Assembly (NCBI GenBank): GCA_030524035.1 | Contig: JAUNHG010000002.1 | Span: 1 to 64,000 of the forward strand | Direction: 5' to 3' | DNA length: 64,000 bases | DNA from: Kocuria sp. | GTDB taxonomy: Bacteria; Actinomycetota; Actinomycetes; Actinomycetales; Micrococcaceae | Made by a program: the position numbers and the translations under genes | The notes under the pieces: generated by a model | Told to the model about the DNA's origin: nothing | The model's database searches: none | The model's input: only the letters and a program-made list of their open reading frames with translations | In this document: positions 19,340 through 27,562 of the stretch, in pieces | Layout of the letters: every line of letters begins with the position of its first letter | How positions within the stretch are numbered: position 1 is the first letter of the stretch

Positions 19340-20083
19340 GTGGACCGATTTCAGGTTCTTGAGAAGCGTCTCGGTGTCGCCATTGATACCGAGACGCTTC
19401 TTATCGCCCTGACGCATCGTTCGTATGCTTATGAGCACCCGGGGGAGTCCCATAACGAGCGTCTGGAGTTTTTGGGGGACTCTGTATTAGGTCTGGCCGT
19501 GACGGATGAAATCTATCGCCGGTATCCCGAACGCACTGAGGGAGATTTGGCGAAGATCCGCGCTTCTGTGGTGTCCACACGCACCCTGGCGCAGTTGGCC
19601 CGTGCTTTGGACTTGGGGCCGTTTATCCGGCTCGGTAAAGGTGAAATCCGAACGGGCGGCTCCAATAAGGCTTCTATCCTGGCGGACACCATGGAAGCAC
19701 TGATTGGTGCGGTGTACCTAACTCATGGGATTGAGCGCGCTCGAACTTTTGTGCTCGGTATGATTATTCCGCTCCTTGAAGATGACTTTGTGATTCATGA
19801 AGGCCGTGACTGGAAGACCGAAATCCAAGAATTGGCGGCCATGCTTCAGCTGGGGGCCGTGAGCTATACCGTAGTTGGCACGGGGCCGGATCACAGCCGG
19901 TGTTTTACGGCCACATGCGTGATTGGCGATAACAATTCAGCGGGTGTGGGGGAGGGGACCTCCAAAAAAGAAGCTGAACGGCGTGCGGCAGCTTCTGCGT
20001 ATGAGAATTTGACGGGTACTACCGTCACTGATGGTCATGGGCGTCCCATTCTTGTGACGGGCGAGCAGAAGAAAAAGCGCTAG
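19340..20083 (+). CDS. rnc: Ribonuclease III
   Basis: 247-residue double-strand RNA endonuclease for rRNA and mRNA processing. The signature NERLEFLGDSVLGLAVTDEIY near residue 40 holds the catalytic acidic residues, with ADTMEALIGAVYL further on. The C-terminal dsRNA-binding domain spans roughly residues 160-230 (DWKTEIQELAAMLQLG, then KKEAERRAAASAYE). GTG 19340 start. mutM begins two bases after the stop. Confidence 0.97.
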   Translation: MDRFQVLEKRLGVAIDTETLLIALTHRSYAYEHPGESHNERLEFLGDSVLGLAVTDEIYRRYPERTEGDLAKIRASVVSTRTLAQLARALDLGPFIRLGKGEIRTGGSNKASILADTMEALIGAVYLTHGIERARTFVLGMIIPLLEDDFVIHEGRDWKTEIQELAAMLQLGAVSYTVVGTGPDHSRCFTATCVIGDNNSAGVGEGTSKKEAERRAAASAYENLTGTTVTDGHGRPILVTGEQKKKR

Positions 20084-20085
20084 GC

Positions 20086-21069
20086 GTGCCGGAACTGCCC
20101 GAAGCTGAAGTTGTGCGCCGTGGCTTGGCCCGTTGGGTGGCTGGGCGCCGGATTGAGGCTGTTGAGGTTCTTGATCAGCGTTCGGTGAGGCGTCATGTGG
20201 ATGGTCCTGATGCTCTGAGCGCTGATCTTCAAGGAGTCCGTGTGGTGGATGTGGTGCGCCGGGGGAAATTCTTGTGGATGCCGCTGCAACCCCCGGAGGT
20301 TCCTTGCCATCACCAGGATGCCCCCAGGGCAGAGATCACGCCGCGTGATGCGCTGATGGTGCATTTGGGTATGTCAGGGCAGATGTTAGTGAAAACCCCG
20401 GGTATGGACGACGAACGCCACCTACGGATTCGCATGAAGTTGTCACCGGCGTCTGACCCCGATGATCCACGTGCATGGCTGCCTACAGAGCTGCGGTTTG
20501 TGGATCAGAGGATTTTTGGTGGCATGTTCATTGACCGGCTGGTCCCTACTGAGGATCACTTGCCTGCCGGATGGTCCTTGTACGGAGACCGGCTGATCCC
20601 GGAGCATGCCGCGCACATTGCGCGGGACCCACTAGACCCTGCTTTTAACGTGGATGCCGTGTATGAGCGGTTACGGCGTAAACGCACCGGGGTGAAAAGA
20701 GCGCTGTTGGATCAGGGGCTGGTGTCTGGTATCGGCAATATTTACGCCGATGAAGCCTTGTGGGAAGCCCAGCTGCACTATGCACAACCCACAGAAACCC
20801 TCACACGGGCGCAGTTCCAGCAGGTGATGGAAGCCGTACAGGCTGTGATGACCCGCGCTTTGGAGGCGGGTGGGACCAGCTTTGATTCGTTGTACGTTAA
20901 CGTCAACGGGGAGTCGGGCTACTTCTCACGTTTTCTACATTCATACGGAAAGGCCGGTCAACCGTGCGGCCGCTGCGGCACCCTGATCGTTCGCGAGCCC
21001 TTCATGGGTCGCTCGAGCTACTTCTGCCCGCGGTGCCAGCGGAAGCCGAGGGCGAAACCGCCGCGCTAG
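20086..21069 (+). CDS. mutM: Formamidopyrimidine-DNA glycosylase, 3' end replaced at an element junction
   Basis: 327-residue MutM that excises oxidised purines such as 8-oxoguanine. GTG 20086 encodes the start; the mature N-terminus PELPEAEVV supplies the catalytic Pro and Glu. KRALLDQGLVSGIGNIYADEALW is the H2TH region, and the C-terminal zinc finger is C-x2-C-x16-C-x2-C (CGRCG ... FCPRCQ). Codon use changes sharply inside the last 40 codons: up to about 20,955 it matches the moderate-G+C chromosome, after that it matches the G+C-rich element. The frame stays intact, so the enzyme is probably functional and the element restores its 3' end. Confidence 0.95.
   Translation: MPELPEAEVVRRGLARWVAGRRIEAVEVLDQRSVRRHVDGPDALSADLQGVRVVDVVRRGKFLWMPLQPPEVPCHHQDAPRAEITPRDALMVHLGMSGQMLVKTPGMDDERHLRIRMKLSPASDPDDPRAWLPTELRFVDQRIFGGMFIDRLVPTEDHLPAGWSLYGDRLIPEHAAHIARDPLDPAFNVDAVYERLRRKRTGVKRALLDQGLVSGIGNIYADEALWEAQLHYAQPTETLTRAQFQQVMEAVQAVMTRALEAGGTSFDSLYVNVNGESGYFSRFLHSYGKAGQPCGRCGTLIVREPFMGRSSYFCPRCQRKPRAKPPR
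20950..21069 (+). other. mutM: Probable left attachment site in the 3' end of mutM
   Basis: Base composition switches here from chromosome to element within the codons for the MutM zinc finger (CGRCGTLIVREPFMGRSSYFC). This is a strongly conserved gene end and thus a plausible attB. The exact crossover cannot be fixed because the right attachment site is outside the window. No integrase gene is seen next to it, so the integrase would be at the far end. Confidence 0.55.
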
Positions 21070-21128
21070 ACGCAGGCTGCCCGCGTCGGGCTTTGGGGTC
21101 GTCGCCAGGGCCTGGGAGAATTGAGCCC

Positions 21129-21326
21129 ATGCATCGATCCACCATCGCGACCGTCCATCACCTCTACGTCCGCAGCGGCGACCTGCTGCCCGCCTGCGGC
21201 GTGCTCCCGGGCCCCGAGGGCCCCGACTGGCACACCGGTGACGACCGTGAGGCTCTGCTGGCCTTCGCCGCCGGCGGCGAAGGCTGCTGCAGCCTGTGCC
21301 TCGAGCTCGCCCGATCGACCGCCTGA
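21129..21326 (+). CDS. Small cysteine-rich protein
   Basis: 65 residues from ATG 21129, with GGGAG nine bases upstream. Ends with CCSLCLELARSTA; cysteines at PACGV and in the CCSLC cluster suggest metal binding. It is the first gene of the element after mutM. No family recognised. Confidence 0.6.
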   Translation: MHRSTIATVHHLYVRSGDLLPACGVLPGPEGPDWHTGDDREALLAFAAGGEGCCSLCLELARSTA

Positions 21327-21385
21327 GCGACACTCCGCAGGTGGTACACGTGGTACATGTTCTGCCATACTGGTAGAGAAGACAG

Positions 21386-21397
21386 GTATACGAGTGG
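21386..21397 (+). promoter_or_regulatory. TATACGAGT motif upstream of the first lipoprotein
   Basis: GTATACGAGTGG. Related sequences are found at 33781-33791, 54534-54546 (reverse) and 54594-54607, always in intergenic DNA. It may be an extended -10 element or an operator of an element-encoded regulator. Confidence 0.4.
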
Positions 21398-21405
21398 AAA
21401 AGCCG

Positions 21406-21422
21406 GCTCAGCGCAGCTGAGC
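21406..21422 (+). repeat. GNA-triloop hairpin, copy 1
   Basis: GCTCAGC-GCA-GCTGAGC, perfect 7-bp stem with GCA loop. Compared with the commonest form (GATCAGC/GCTGATC), one base pair differs on both sides, so pairing is kept. Confidence 0.75.
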
Positions 21423-21448
21423 AGATCGTCCGTCCAGGCGGGCGCTAG

Positions 21449-21533
21449 GGGTCCAGCTTCGGCTCCCGGGCGTGGCCTGGGAACCGGGGCTCGGGGATGC
21501 GGTGCTGAACTGCGGAGCCGAGACGCTGGACCC
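21449..21533 (+). promoter_or_regulatory. Structured leader, candidate cis-regulatory RNA
   Basis: GGGTCCAGC (21449-21457) pairs with GCTGGACCC (21525-21533), and TCGGCTCC (21459-21466) with GGAGCCGA (21514-21521). Together they make a two-part stem that closes a 47-nt internal G-rich segment about 60 bases before a lipoprotein start. No known riboswitch consensus was recognised by eye. Confidence 0.5.
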
Positions 21534-21593
21534 TCCGAAGACTCACTGCCTGGACAGGCAGACCGACCACGATCGATGCGAAAGGGCAAGATC

Positions 21594-22037
21594 ATGAACA
21601 CCACCAGGACCGCACACGTGACGCGGACCAAGCTGGCCGCGATCACCGCGGCCCTGGCAGGGATCGCTCTCGCGCTGACCGGCTGCGGCGGCTCTGCCAG
21701 CGCCAGCGCCGACGACACCTACTACACGCAGGACATCAACAACTCCGGCGACCTCGGCCAGCTGGTGGTCGAGGGTGGGAAGCTCACGCACCACGAGTAC
21801 ACCTGCGAGGGCGTCTACGAGGAGCCCGACGTCACCAGCACCGGCGAGTTCACCGAGGACGGTGCCCAGATCGTCTGGACCGTCGCGGGCAGCGACCGCC
21901 GCAACGAGCGGACCGGCACCGAGTCCGTCACCACGAGCGACACGTCGATCAAGATCGGCGACAACGTCTACGTGCGCGACGACTCCGACGCCGGCAAGAC
22001 CCTGCTGGACGCGTTCGAGGCCGACTGCTCGGAATGA
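21594..22037 (+). CDS. Small secreted lipoprotein
   Basis: 147 residues from ATG 21594; ATG 21576 is an alternative. Basic start, hydrophobic segment LAAITAALAGIALALTGC with lipobox LTGC, then a linker and a 110-residue mature domain with two cysteines (YTCEG, ADCSE). It is preceded by the structured leader and followed by its own terminator, so it is a single-gene unit. Exported and lipid-anchored by prediction; function unknown. Confidence 0.75.
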   Translation: MNTTRTAHVTRTKLAAITAALAGIALALTGCGGSASASADDTYYTQDINNSGDLGQLVVEGGKLTHHEYTCEGVYEEPDVTSTGEFTEDGAQIVWTVAGSDRRNERTGTESVTTSDTSIKIGDNVYVRDDSDAGKTLLDAFEADCSE

Positions 22038-22074
22038 TCCGTCCTCCCGCCGCTCGGCAGCAGAAGCCATCGAT

Positions 22075-22105
22075 GAGCCTCGTGGACACCTCGTCCACGA
22101 GGCTC
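22075..22105 (+). terminator. Terminator after lipoprotein gene
   Basis: GAGCCTCGTGGAC pairs with GTCCACGAGGCTC around ACCTC, 13-bp perfect stem, followed by TCGTGCTG. Confidence 0.7.
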
Positions 22106-22176
22106 TCGTGCTGCCTGCCGTCCGGCCTCGGCCTCTCCGACGACGCCCGTGCTGGACAGGGCGCAGGGGAACCGGC

Positions 22177-22641
22177 ATGACCCGCATCGCAGAGATCAGG
22201 TACTACCAGGGGCGCGTGGCCTACCCCAGCGCCGAGCAGCTGCGTGCCGCTCGGGCCACGTGGGACTTCGACGACGTCCGACGCCCGACCGAGGACGTCG
22301 ACTGCACGCACATCCAGCTGATCGAGGTCTCAGGGCGCGACGTCCGGGAGACCCGGCGGCTGGAGGAGGAGACCCTGGCCCGGTTCTTCGACTACATCGG
22401 GGCCCGGCCCGGGTTCCGCGTGCTGACCCACGAGACGCGGTCGACCTCCGGCCGCGCGACCGCCGTAGCCCACGAGATCGTGTACGTCATCGAGTCCAGG
22501 CCGACCAAGGGGTACGTGAAGCTCAAGCTGAGGTCCGAGCAGACCGGCGGCAGCGCGGCAGGCGCGGCCTCGGACGTCTTCGGCGGCGAGGGCTTCGAAC
22601 AGCTGGCCAGGATGTTCGAGCAGCGCCCCCGGAGGGACTGA
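22177..22641 (+). CDS. Unknown protein
   Basis: 154 residues from ATG 22177 after GCAGGGGA. A mixed alpha/beta soluble protein (MTRIAEIRYYQGRVAYPSAE at the start) with no signal peptide or membrane segment. Codon use is typical of the element. No family recognised. Confidence 0.6.
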   Translation: MTRIAEIRYYQGRVAYPSAEQLRAARATWDFDDVRRPTEDVDCTHIQLIEVSGRDVRETRRLEEETLARFFDYIGARPGFRVLTHETRSTSGRATAVAHEIVYVIESRPTKGYVKLKLRSEQTGGSAAGAASDVFGGEGFEQLARMFEQRPRRD

Positions 22642-22680
22642 CCCGGAGCTCGGACGGCTCGGACGTCGAGATCGAAGAAG

Positions 22681-22713
22681 AGGACCCCGTGGACGCGATG
22701 TCCACGGGGTCCT
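22681..22713. terminator. Bidirectional terminator
   Basis: GGACCCCGTGGAC pairs with GTCCACGGGGTCC around GCGAT. TCTTCTT follows on the plus strand and TCTTCTTC on the minus strand, so it serves the convergent genes at 22,641 and 22,732. Confidence 0.85.
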
Positions 22714-22731
22714 CTTCTTGCTCCGGCCGCT

Positions 22732-23241
22732 CTACGACTCCGACTTCAGGCGCAGCGCCCGGTACTCCTCGACGGTCTCCGGCGGCTGACCGTGCTTCGG
22801 CGCGTTCGCCTCGATGAAGTCGATCTCCTCCCAGTCAGCCCTGTGCCGGATCCGCGACCGGACGAGCACGGCCAGGGCCGTGGCCGACGTCGCGACGCCG
22901 GCCAGAGACCAGAGCGCTCCGACGATCGCGATGGCCAGCACGACGCCCTGGTCCGACGCGCTGTCCTGCGCCGCCAGGGCCGCCAGGGCAGCCATGCTCA
23001 CGAAGACGGTGCAGCCCACCAGGAAGCCGGCCGTCCAGCCCTCCGTCGAGATCCTCCGGATCGAGAGGGCCTGAGGGCTGTCGCGGTCACGCACCAGCCG
23101 CCCCGCTTCCCGGGCGAAGATCACGGCAGCGATCGCCGTGAGGCAGTTCAGCACCAGCTCGCGCAGGCTCTCGAGCCACCAGCGCCGTGAGCGCCACCAG
23201 CCCCGCGGGAACTCGTTGCGAGCCGTGGATCGCAGATTCAT
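22732..23241 (-). CDS. Three-helix membrane protein
   Basis: 169 residues. Hydrophobic segments lie near residues 28-42, 70-92 and 100-125 (GFLVGCTVFVSMAALAALAA, VVLAIAIVGALWSLAGVATSATALAVLV), with a charged C-terminus. It lies at the downstream end of the conjugation block but behind a terminator, so it may be separately expressed. Function unknown. Confidence 0.6.
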   Translation of the reverse strand: MNLRSTARNEFPRGWWRSRRWWLESLRELVLNCLTAIAAVIFAREAGRLVRDRDSPQALSIRRISTEGWTAGFLVGCTVFVSMAALAALAAQDSASDQGVVLAIAIVGALWSLAGVATSATALAVLVRSRIRHRADWEEIDFIEANAPKHGQPPETVEEYRALRLKSES

Positions 23242-23271
23242 CTCATCCGTCCTCTCGTCTCCGACGTAGAG

Positions 23272-23322
23272 CGGCGCGCCCCGCAGAAGCGATCATCGCG
23301 ATCGCCGACGCGGGGCGCGCCG
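23272..23322 (-). terminator. Terminator of the T4SS operon
   Basis: CGGCGCGCCCCGC pairs with GCGGGGCGCGCCG (13 bp) around a 25-nt loop, just downstream of the VirB6-like gene on the minus strand. Confidence 0.7.
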
Positions 23323-23339
23323 TGCTCATGGCCGCCGGC

Positions 23340-26300
23340 TCAGCTCTTCGGCTTGTCCTTCGGCTTCCTCTGCGACACGGGTCCGTCCGTGCGCTTCGGG
23401 GCCGGGTCGGCAGCCCGCCGCGGCTTGGCCGGAGTCTGCTGCTGCTGGCCCGACTCGGTGGTCGAGGTCGGAGCCTTGGACTGCCGCGTCGGGGCCTTCC
23501 GTTCCGATGCGGACGACCCCTTGGCCGGAGCCGAGGCCGGAGCGGACGAGCCGGTCGTCGGCTGCGGAACCGAAGGACGCTTGGTCGAGCCCGACGCGAC
23601 CGAGCGGTCGACCTGCTCCCGCCGCTGACCCTGCTGCGGACGCTGGCCCGCGGTCCTGGGCTGCGGCTGCGTGGCCGGGCCCGAGGTGGGACGACGGCCC
23701 TGCTGGCCTGCCGCCGAAGCCTGGGTCGGGCCCTGGACCTTCGCCTGTGGCTGCTGACCAGGGTTCGGAGCAGGCTGCGCCTGCTGAGCCGGACGAGTCG
23801 CCGCCCGACGGCCGCCCTGGGCCGGAGCCTGGGCAGTTCCGGGGACCTGCGCCTGTCGACGCTGCGCGCCCGCCTGCGGCCTGCCCTGGGCACCGGCCGC
23901 CGGGACCGTGCCCGTCGGACGAGGCGACTGCGCCGCCTGACCCGGGACGATCTGGCCCGGGATGGCCTGCGCCGGGGCGGTCTGGCCCTGGACAGGACGC
24001 GCCGTCCGGGAGCCATTCGACGGCTGCACGCCGGGAGCGGAGGCCCCACTCTGCTGGGTCGGAGCCGCAGGAGCGCCGGAAACAGCCGGCGTGCCCGCGC
24101 GACCGGGATTCAGCTCGGCAGCGCCGCCGGTGCGACGGGTGCCAGCGCTGAACTTCGGGTTCTGCCCGTTGCCCTGCGGGGCCTTGCCACCGGAGGCCTG
24201 CGTCGGACGCGAGCCCGCACCGGCCTGGCCAGCGGGCTGCTGACCCTGGGCGGCACGAGTGGCCTTCGTGCCCGGGACGACAGGCGCGCCCGGAACCGGA
24301 GCGCCTCCCTGCGCGGACGGAGTGCCCGGCGTACCCTGAGCGCCCGCCGAGGCGGGGACGCCTGCACGGCCCGGATTCAGCTGCGCCGGACCGCTGGTGC
24401 CCGCGGCGAAGCGTGCCCCGTTCTGCGGCTGGCCGTCCTGGCCCGAGGAGGCCGGAGCGCCCTGCTGGCCGATGCCGAACTGCGTCGAGCTGGACTGGCC
24501 GGCGATCGCCTTGCGGCCGCCGCTGGTGCGCTCGGTACTCTCCGAGCCCGACTGGCCGACGCCGTTCTGGCCGCCGGACTGCCCCAGCTGCTTCGTGCCC
24601 GGAGCGCCCTGCGCCCCGCCGACGCCGAAGCTGGTCTGGCCGCCGGTGACATCTCCGCCGCGCGGGGACGAGCCCCGGCCGCCGCGGACGTCCGTGCCCG
24701 GCTGGCCGCCGCCCTGAGCGGGCTGCCCGTTCCGGCCTCCGCCCGCACCCTGCTGGTCGCCGGTGCTGTAGCCGAGGTTCGACAGGCCGCCCTTGCTGTT
24801 CAGAATCTGCGCGGTCTCCTTGTCGGAGCGCGAGCTGCCCGGCTTGCCGCTGGTGAGCTGCAGCGGGCCGCCCTTGTCGCCGTCGGAGCCGCCGTTCGAG
24901 CCCGCAGGGCCCTCCGCGCCGCTTCCCGTGGGCAGGGCACGGACGTCGGAGAAGCCGCCGCCGCCCGGGGGAGGAGGAGGGCCGTCGTTCCCGCCGCCGC
25001 TCGGCGCGTCGTCGGGGCCCTTGCCCCCGTCGAGGGCGAGAGCGCCCTTGCCCGCGGACAGCGCCTTCGCGTCGCCGTTGAGCCCGCCGGCGTTCGTCGA
25101 CGCGTTCTTGCTGCCGCCCGGGTTGCCGCCGGACTTCGGCGACTTCGAGCCGCCGCCGAGCTTGCTGCCGACGCCCGAGGCGAGCTTGTTACCCATGGCC
25201 ATGCCCGCGCCGGCCCCGGCTCCCGCGGCCAGCGCCGGGAGCATGCCGCTCTTGTCCGGCTTCGGCGCGGTGTTGGTGTCGAGGAACTTGTCCACGAGCT
25301 TGGTGAACACCTCGTCCATCGCCTGGAGCACGACCTTGCGCACCCGCAGGAGGGCGAAGGTGATGCCCATGACCAGCAGCGAGGAGATCAGGGTCAGGAT
25401 GACCACGATGATCCCGCCGAGCAGCGAGGAGCCCCACAGCCCGTCCTGGGACATAAAGCTGGACACCGGTCCGGCGATGATGTCCGGGATGGAGATCAGC
25501 AGCTCGGAGACGAACTGGTAGATGAACAGCGTGACGATGACCTCGAGGATCAGCGCGACCGAGTAGACGATCACCTTGCTGATCGCCGCGACCGCTCCCA
25601 GCGTCGCGAACGGGATCGCCGCCACGAGGCTGAAGGTGCGCTTGACCGCTCCGACCAGCATGCCGATGGCGTACCAGAAGCCGAGCAGGACGATGCTGCC
25701 CAGGACGGTCCCGGCGTTGTGCCAGTACATGAACTTCGCCGGCCCGGTGCCGACCTGGCTGACGGCCATGTGGTCCTCGCGGGTCAGGCCGCTGGTCACG
25801 TTGTTCGAGCTGTACATCGTCATCGACTCGGGGCCGAATCCGGTGTTCAGGTAGTTGTAGGCCGACAGCGCCGACATGTTGCACGAGACCGGGGCGTCGT
25901 CCGCCCAGACTCTGAAGCCGCAGCCGTGCTTGGTGCCCTGCGTCGTGAACGTCGTCGAGTTCCCGCCCGGGTTCGACGACGTCAGGCCCTCGCCGCTGAT
26001 CGCCAGCACCGGGTGGTTGGTCGGGACGTAGTCGGTCTCCTCGCCGAACTTGTCCGAGTCGCCGTAGCCCTTCTCGTCGACGAACCACTCCTTCTTCACG
26101 TCGTTGCCCACGCCGAGGTTCGTGATCGAGCTCTTGATGCCCGACTCGAAGTCCGACGCGGCGGTCTTGTTGCCCGAGATGTAGTTGTTCAGGATGCCGA
26201 AGGTCGCGGCCACCGCGCTGAAGTCCTCGGAAGCGCTGCCCTCCATCCCGACCATGCTGTTCTTCCAGGCCTCCTCGGCGTCCGTCGCCCGGTTGCCCAC

Positions 26301-27530
26301 GTTGAGGTCAGCGAAGGTCGAGCCGTGCGACTGCTTGTTGATCGCCAGCGCCGTAGTCCGCACCGACATCATCGAGTCGTTGCTGGCCTGGCCGTTGTCC
26401 CAGGCGATCAGCGCCCCGTCGGGGATGCCGAGCCGGTCGTTCATCATCCACGCCTCGAAGTCGACGTAGGTCGAGAGCACGACGCGGGTCGGGCCGGCGT
26501 GCTGGCCCACCAGGGAGTCGTCGAACTTGTCGAGGACGCCGGTGTACATCGAGCCCAGCAGAGGCAGGCCCACGCCGATGAAGACGACGCGGACGATCAG
26601 CTTCTTGATCGCCGAGCCGCGGTCCATCTTCTTGAACAGGACCAGGCCGATGAGCAGGAAGCCGATGAACAGCGGGACCAGCGCCTCCCAGGCGATGGAC
26701 TGCAGCAGCCCGTACCAGCTCGAGATCCAGTGCTGCAGGCCCGCCAGGGCCCCGCCGCCGGTGTGGCACGTCTCGGCCATCGTCGTCGGATCCGTGGAGC
26801 AGACCATGCCGTCGGCGAGCTCCTGCTGGTGGGAGCTGTTGGTGTTGCCGCTGGCGTCCGCCACTCCGGCGACCGCCTGGTAGAACCACATGAACGGGTT
26901 CAGCATCTTGAGCAGCTGGATGATCAGGTAGAACAGCGCGCCCACGGCCAGGGCCAGGGCGTAGAGCAGCCACATGATCCCGCCGCCGATGAGCGAGATG
27001 ATCTGCCCTCCGATGCCCGAGGACATGGTGTCCAGGCCGAGGTCCGCGTTCGCCGCGCCGAAGTGGGCGTAGTCGATCATGCCCGAGTAGACGTCGGTCT
27101 CGTCGCTGCCTCCGGTCCCCTTGAGGGTGTCGTAGCTGATGGTCTGCGTGGAGCCCGTCGCCTCGGCGAAGAGCCAGCCGACGACGTTGAACAGGCTGAA
27201 CTCCGGGTCGGCGTAGCCGAGCATGCCGCCGCCCGTGCCCGGGTTGGCGGTGATCGCGCGCCAGTCGCCGTTCATCCTGTCATCAGGGCTCTCCCCGCCC
27301 TCGGGGGAGTTCTCCTCGCTGAAGTACGTCGAGGCGTTCGACGCCAGCTGGTACAGCGAGTAGTTGTCGCGCTCGTCCTCCTCGGCGTGCGCCGCCGGCG
27401 CGAAGGCCGACATGAGCAGCGGCAGGACGAGCGCCGCGAGCAGCGCCAGGGCCAGGACGCGCGCCAGCCCGCCCCGGGCGTCCGCTGCGCCCCGGGCCCG
27501 CGCCGCGAGCGTGGTGATCCCGTTCATCAT
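23340..27530 (-). CDS. VirB6/TrbL-like T4SS membrane protein with long disordered tail
   Basis: 1,396 residues. A signal peptide ends at AHAEED. About eight hydrophobic segments follow, for example GGGIMWLLYALALAVGALFY, PLFIGFLLIGLVLF, IVRVVFIGVGLPLLGSMY and LLGGIIVVILTLISSLLVMG. A large extracytoplasmic part lies between them. After about residue 770 the protein is a Pro/Gly/Gln/Ser-rich tail of over 600 residues with imperfect repeats (two copies of LNPGRAG inside longer repeats) and a basic end. The order with the two upstream genes matches the PrgI-VirB4-VirB6 region of Gram-positive conjugation systems, so a channel role in the membrane is likely. ATG 27530 has AGAGGGA upstream; ATG 27566, which overlaps the preceding stop as ATGA, is an alternative. 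Confidence 0.75.
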   Translation of the reverse strand: MMNGITTLAARARGAADARGGLARVLALALLAALVLPLLMSAFAPAAHAEEDERDNYSLYQLASNASTYFSEENSPEGGESPDDRMNGDWRAITANPGTGGGMLGYADPEFSLFNVVGWLFAEATGSTQTISYDTLKGTGGSDETDVYSGMIDYAHFGAANADLGLDTMSSGIGGQIISLIGGGIMWLLYALALAVGALFYLIIQLLKMLNPFMWFYQAVAGVADASGNTNSSHQQELADGMVCSTDPTTMAETCHTGGGALAGLQHWISSWYGLLQSIAWEALVPLFIGFLLIGLVLFKKMDRGSAIKKLIVRVVFIGVGLPLLGSMYTGVLDKFDDSLVGQHAGPTRVVLSTYVDFEAWMMNDRLGIPDGALIAWDNGQASNDSMMSVRTTALAINKQSHGSTFADLNVGNRATDAEEAWKNSMVGMEGSASEDFSAVAATFGILNNYISGNKTAASDFESGIKSSITNLGVGNDVKKEWFVDEKGYGDSDKFGEETDYVPTNHPVLAISGEGLTSSNPGGNSTTFTTQGTKHGCGFRVWADDAPVSCNMSALSAYNYLNTGFGPESMTMYSSNNVTSGLTREDHMAVSQVGTGPAKFMYWHNAGTVLGSIVLLGFWYAIGMLVGAVKRTFSLVAAIPFATLGAVAAISKVIVYSVALILEVIVTLFIYQFVSELLISIPDIIAGPVSSFMSQDGLWGSSLLGGIIVVILTLISSLLVMGITFALLRVRKVVLQAMDEVFTKLVDKFLDTNTAPKPDKSGMLPALAAGAGAGAGMAMGNKLASGVGSKLGGGSKSPKSGGNPGGSKNASTNAGGLNGDAKALSAGKGALALDGGKGPDDAPSGGGNDGPPPPPGGGGFSDVRALPTGSGAEGPAGSNGGSDGDKGGPLQLTSGKPGSSRSDKETAQILNSKGGLSNLGYSTGDQQGAGGGRNGQPAQGGGQPGTDVRGGRGSSPRGGDVTGGQTSFGVGGAQGAPGTKQLGQSGGQNGVGQSGSESTERTSGGRKAIAGQSSSTQFGIGQQGAPASSGQDGQPQNGARFAAGTSGPAQLNPGRAGVPASAGAQGTPGTPSAQGGAPVPGAPVVPGTKATRAAQGQQPAGQAGAGSRPTQASGGKAPQGNGQNPKFSAGTRRTGGAAELNPGRAGTPAVSGAPAAPTQQSGASAPGVQPSNGSRTARPVQGQTAPAQAIPGQIVPGQAAQSPRPTGTVPAAGAQGRPQAGAQRRQAQVPGTAQAPAQGGRRAATRPAQQAQPAPNPGQQPQAKVQGPTQASAAGQQGRRPTSGPATQPQPRTAGQRPQQGQRREQVDRSVASGSTKRPSVPQPTTGSSAPASAPAKGSSASERKAPTRQSKAPTSTTESGQQQQTPAKPRRAADPAPKRTDGPVSQRKPKDKPKS

Positions 27531-27562
27531 TCCCTCTCTGTCCGTCGTGTCCGTGGTCGTCC

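Noticed and set aside
20950-20970. Contig misjoin at the composition change
   Set aside because: The mutM frame and zinc finger are continuous across the boundary, which a random join would hardly preserve. Read coverage would settle it.
21449-21533. Known riboswitch (c-di-GMP, c-di-AMP, cobalamin, SAM)
   Set aside because: None of the conserved core sequences that I know for these classes is visible.
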